Assembly: GCA_003233075.1 (NCBI GenBank)
Contig: QIKQ01000318.1
Coordinates: 1 to 6,620 of the forward strand
Length of the DNA: 6,620 bases
Direction of reading: 5' to 3'
Origin: Gammaproteobacteria bacterium
GTDB taxonomy: Bacteria > Pseudomonadota > Gammaproteobacteria > SZUA-21
Below, in pieces: positions 6,523 to 6,620 of this stretch (its first letter is position 1; each line of letters opens with the position of its first letter). The notes beneath the pieces were generated by a model. That model was not told the DNA's origin. It searched no databases and worked only from the letters and a program-made list of their open reading frames with translations. Made by a program: the position numbers and the translations under genes.

Positions 6523-6620
6523 TTAATGTGTATTTTTTAACTCTTGATCTTGAACTTGACGGCGTAAATGATTAATCATTAAATCAGTAATCTGACATCC
6601 TGCGATATCGTAAAGTTTTC
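6523..6620 (-). CDS. zipA: C-terminal end of probable ZipA (partial)
   Basis: An open frame enters from the right edge and ends at TAA (6523-6525). The visible 31 residues begin KLYDIAGCQITDLMINHL and end QELKNTH. The pattern (Leu-x-Asp, a few residues, Thr, then an amphipathic helix with Arg/Gln, ending in charged residues) resembles the last helix of ZipA, the membrane anchor that tethers FtsZ at the division site. Position supports this: zipA lies directly upstream of ligA on the same strand in E. coli and many other gammaproteobacteria. Only the tail is in the window, so neither the membrane helix nor the FtsZ-binding domain can be checked. The reading frame is likely real; the name rests on a short match plus synteny. 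Confidence 0.55.
   Translation of the reverse strand, partial: KLYDIAGCQITDLMINHLRRQVQDQELKNTH

Noticed and set aside
6568..6581. Palindrome AATGATTAATCATT
   Set aside because: It lies within the coding end of the probable zipA and is explained by the codons there.

Overview
The window reads as chromosomal DNA of an AT-rich gammaproteobacterium. The evidence is an NAD+-dependent DNA ligase (ligA) preceded on the same strand by a gene end that resembles ZipA, an arrangement typical of gammaproteobacteria. A periplasmic rhodanese-like protein and a membrane-bound GGDEF-EAL enzyme fit the same group. I cannot name a genus. Every supported gene lies on the minus strand, so transcription runs from high to low coordinates.

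In transcription order: 6620-6523 is the 3' end of a probable zipA. A 227-nt gap (6296-6522) follows, with a convincing sigma70 promoter (6333-6361) for ligA. ligA (6295-4286) is intact with all catalytic residues; its best start is a GTG at 6295, not the upstream TTG at 6313. Next is a 655-nt region without a supported gene (4285-3631). Its ligA-proximal part (4263-4087) is packed with back-to-back hairpins, and its distal part carries palindromes and a probable promoter. A large GGDEF-EAL protein with a periplasmic sensor region and a PAS domain fills 3630-1003. After 110 nt comes a small secreted rhodanese-like protein (892-389). It has a promoter-like element of its own, preceded by four 11-nt tandem repeats that look like a response-regulator box. 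The last 388 nt hold no supported gene. They contain a GC-rich patch, a duplicated 14/15-nt motif and a perfect inverted repeat, which may be a dispersed repeat.

The genes do not form one pathway: cell division and DNA joining (zipA-ligA) sit beside c-di-GMP signalling and a periplasmic sulfur or redox protein. Each of the three complete genes has a plausible promoter, so they are probably separate units. No CRISPR array, insertion sequence, tRNA, rRNA, toxin-antitoxin or defence gene is visible. The signals most worth testing are the hairpin array after ligA, whose wobble pairs favour the minus-strand transcript, and the 11-nt repeat array before the rhodanese gene.
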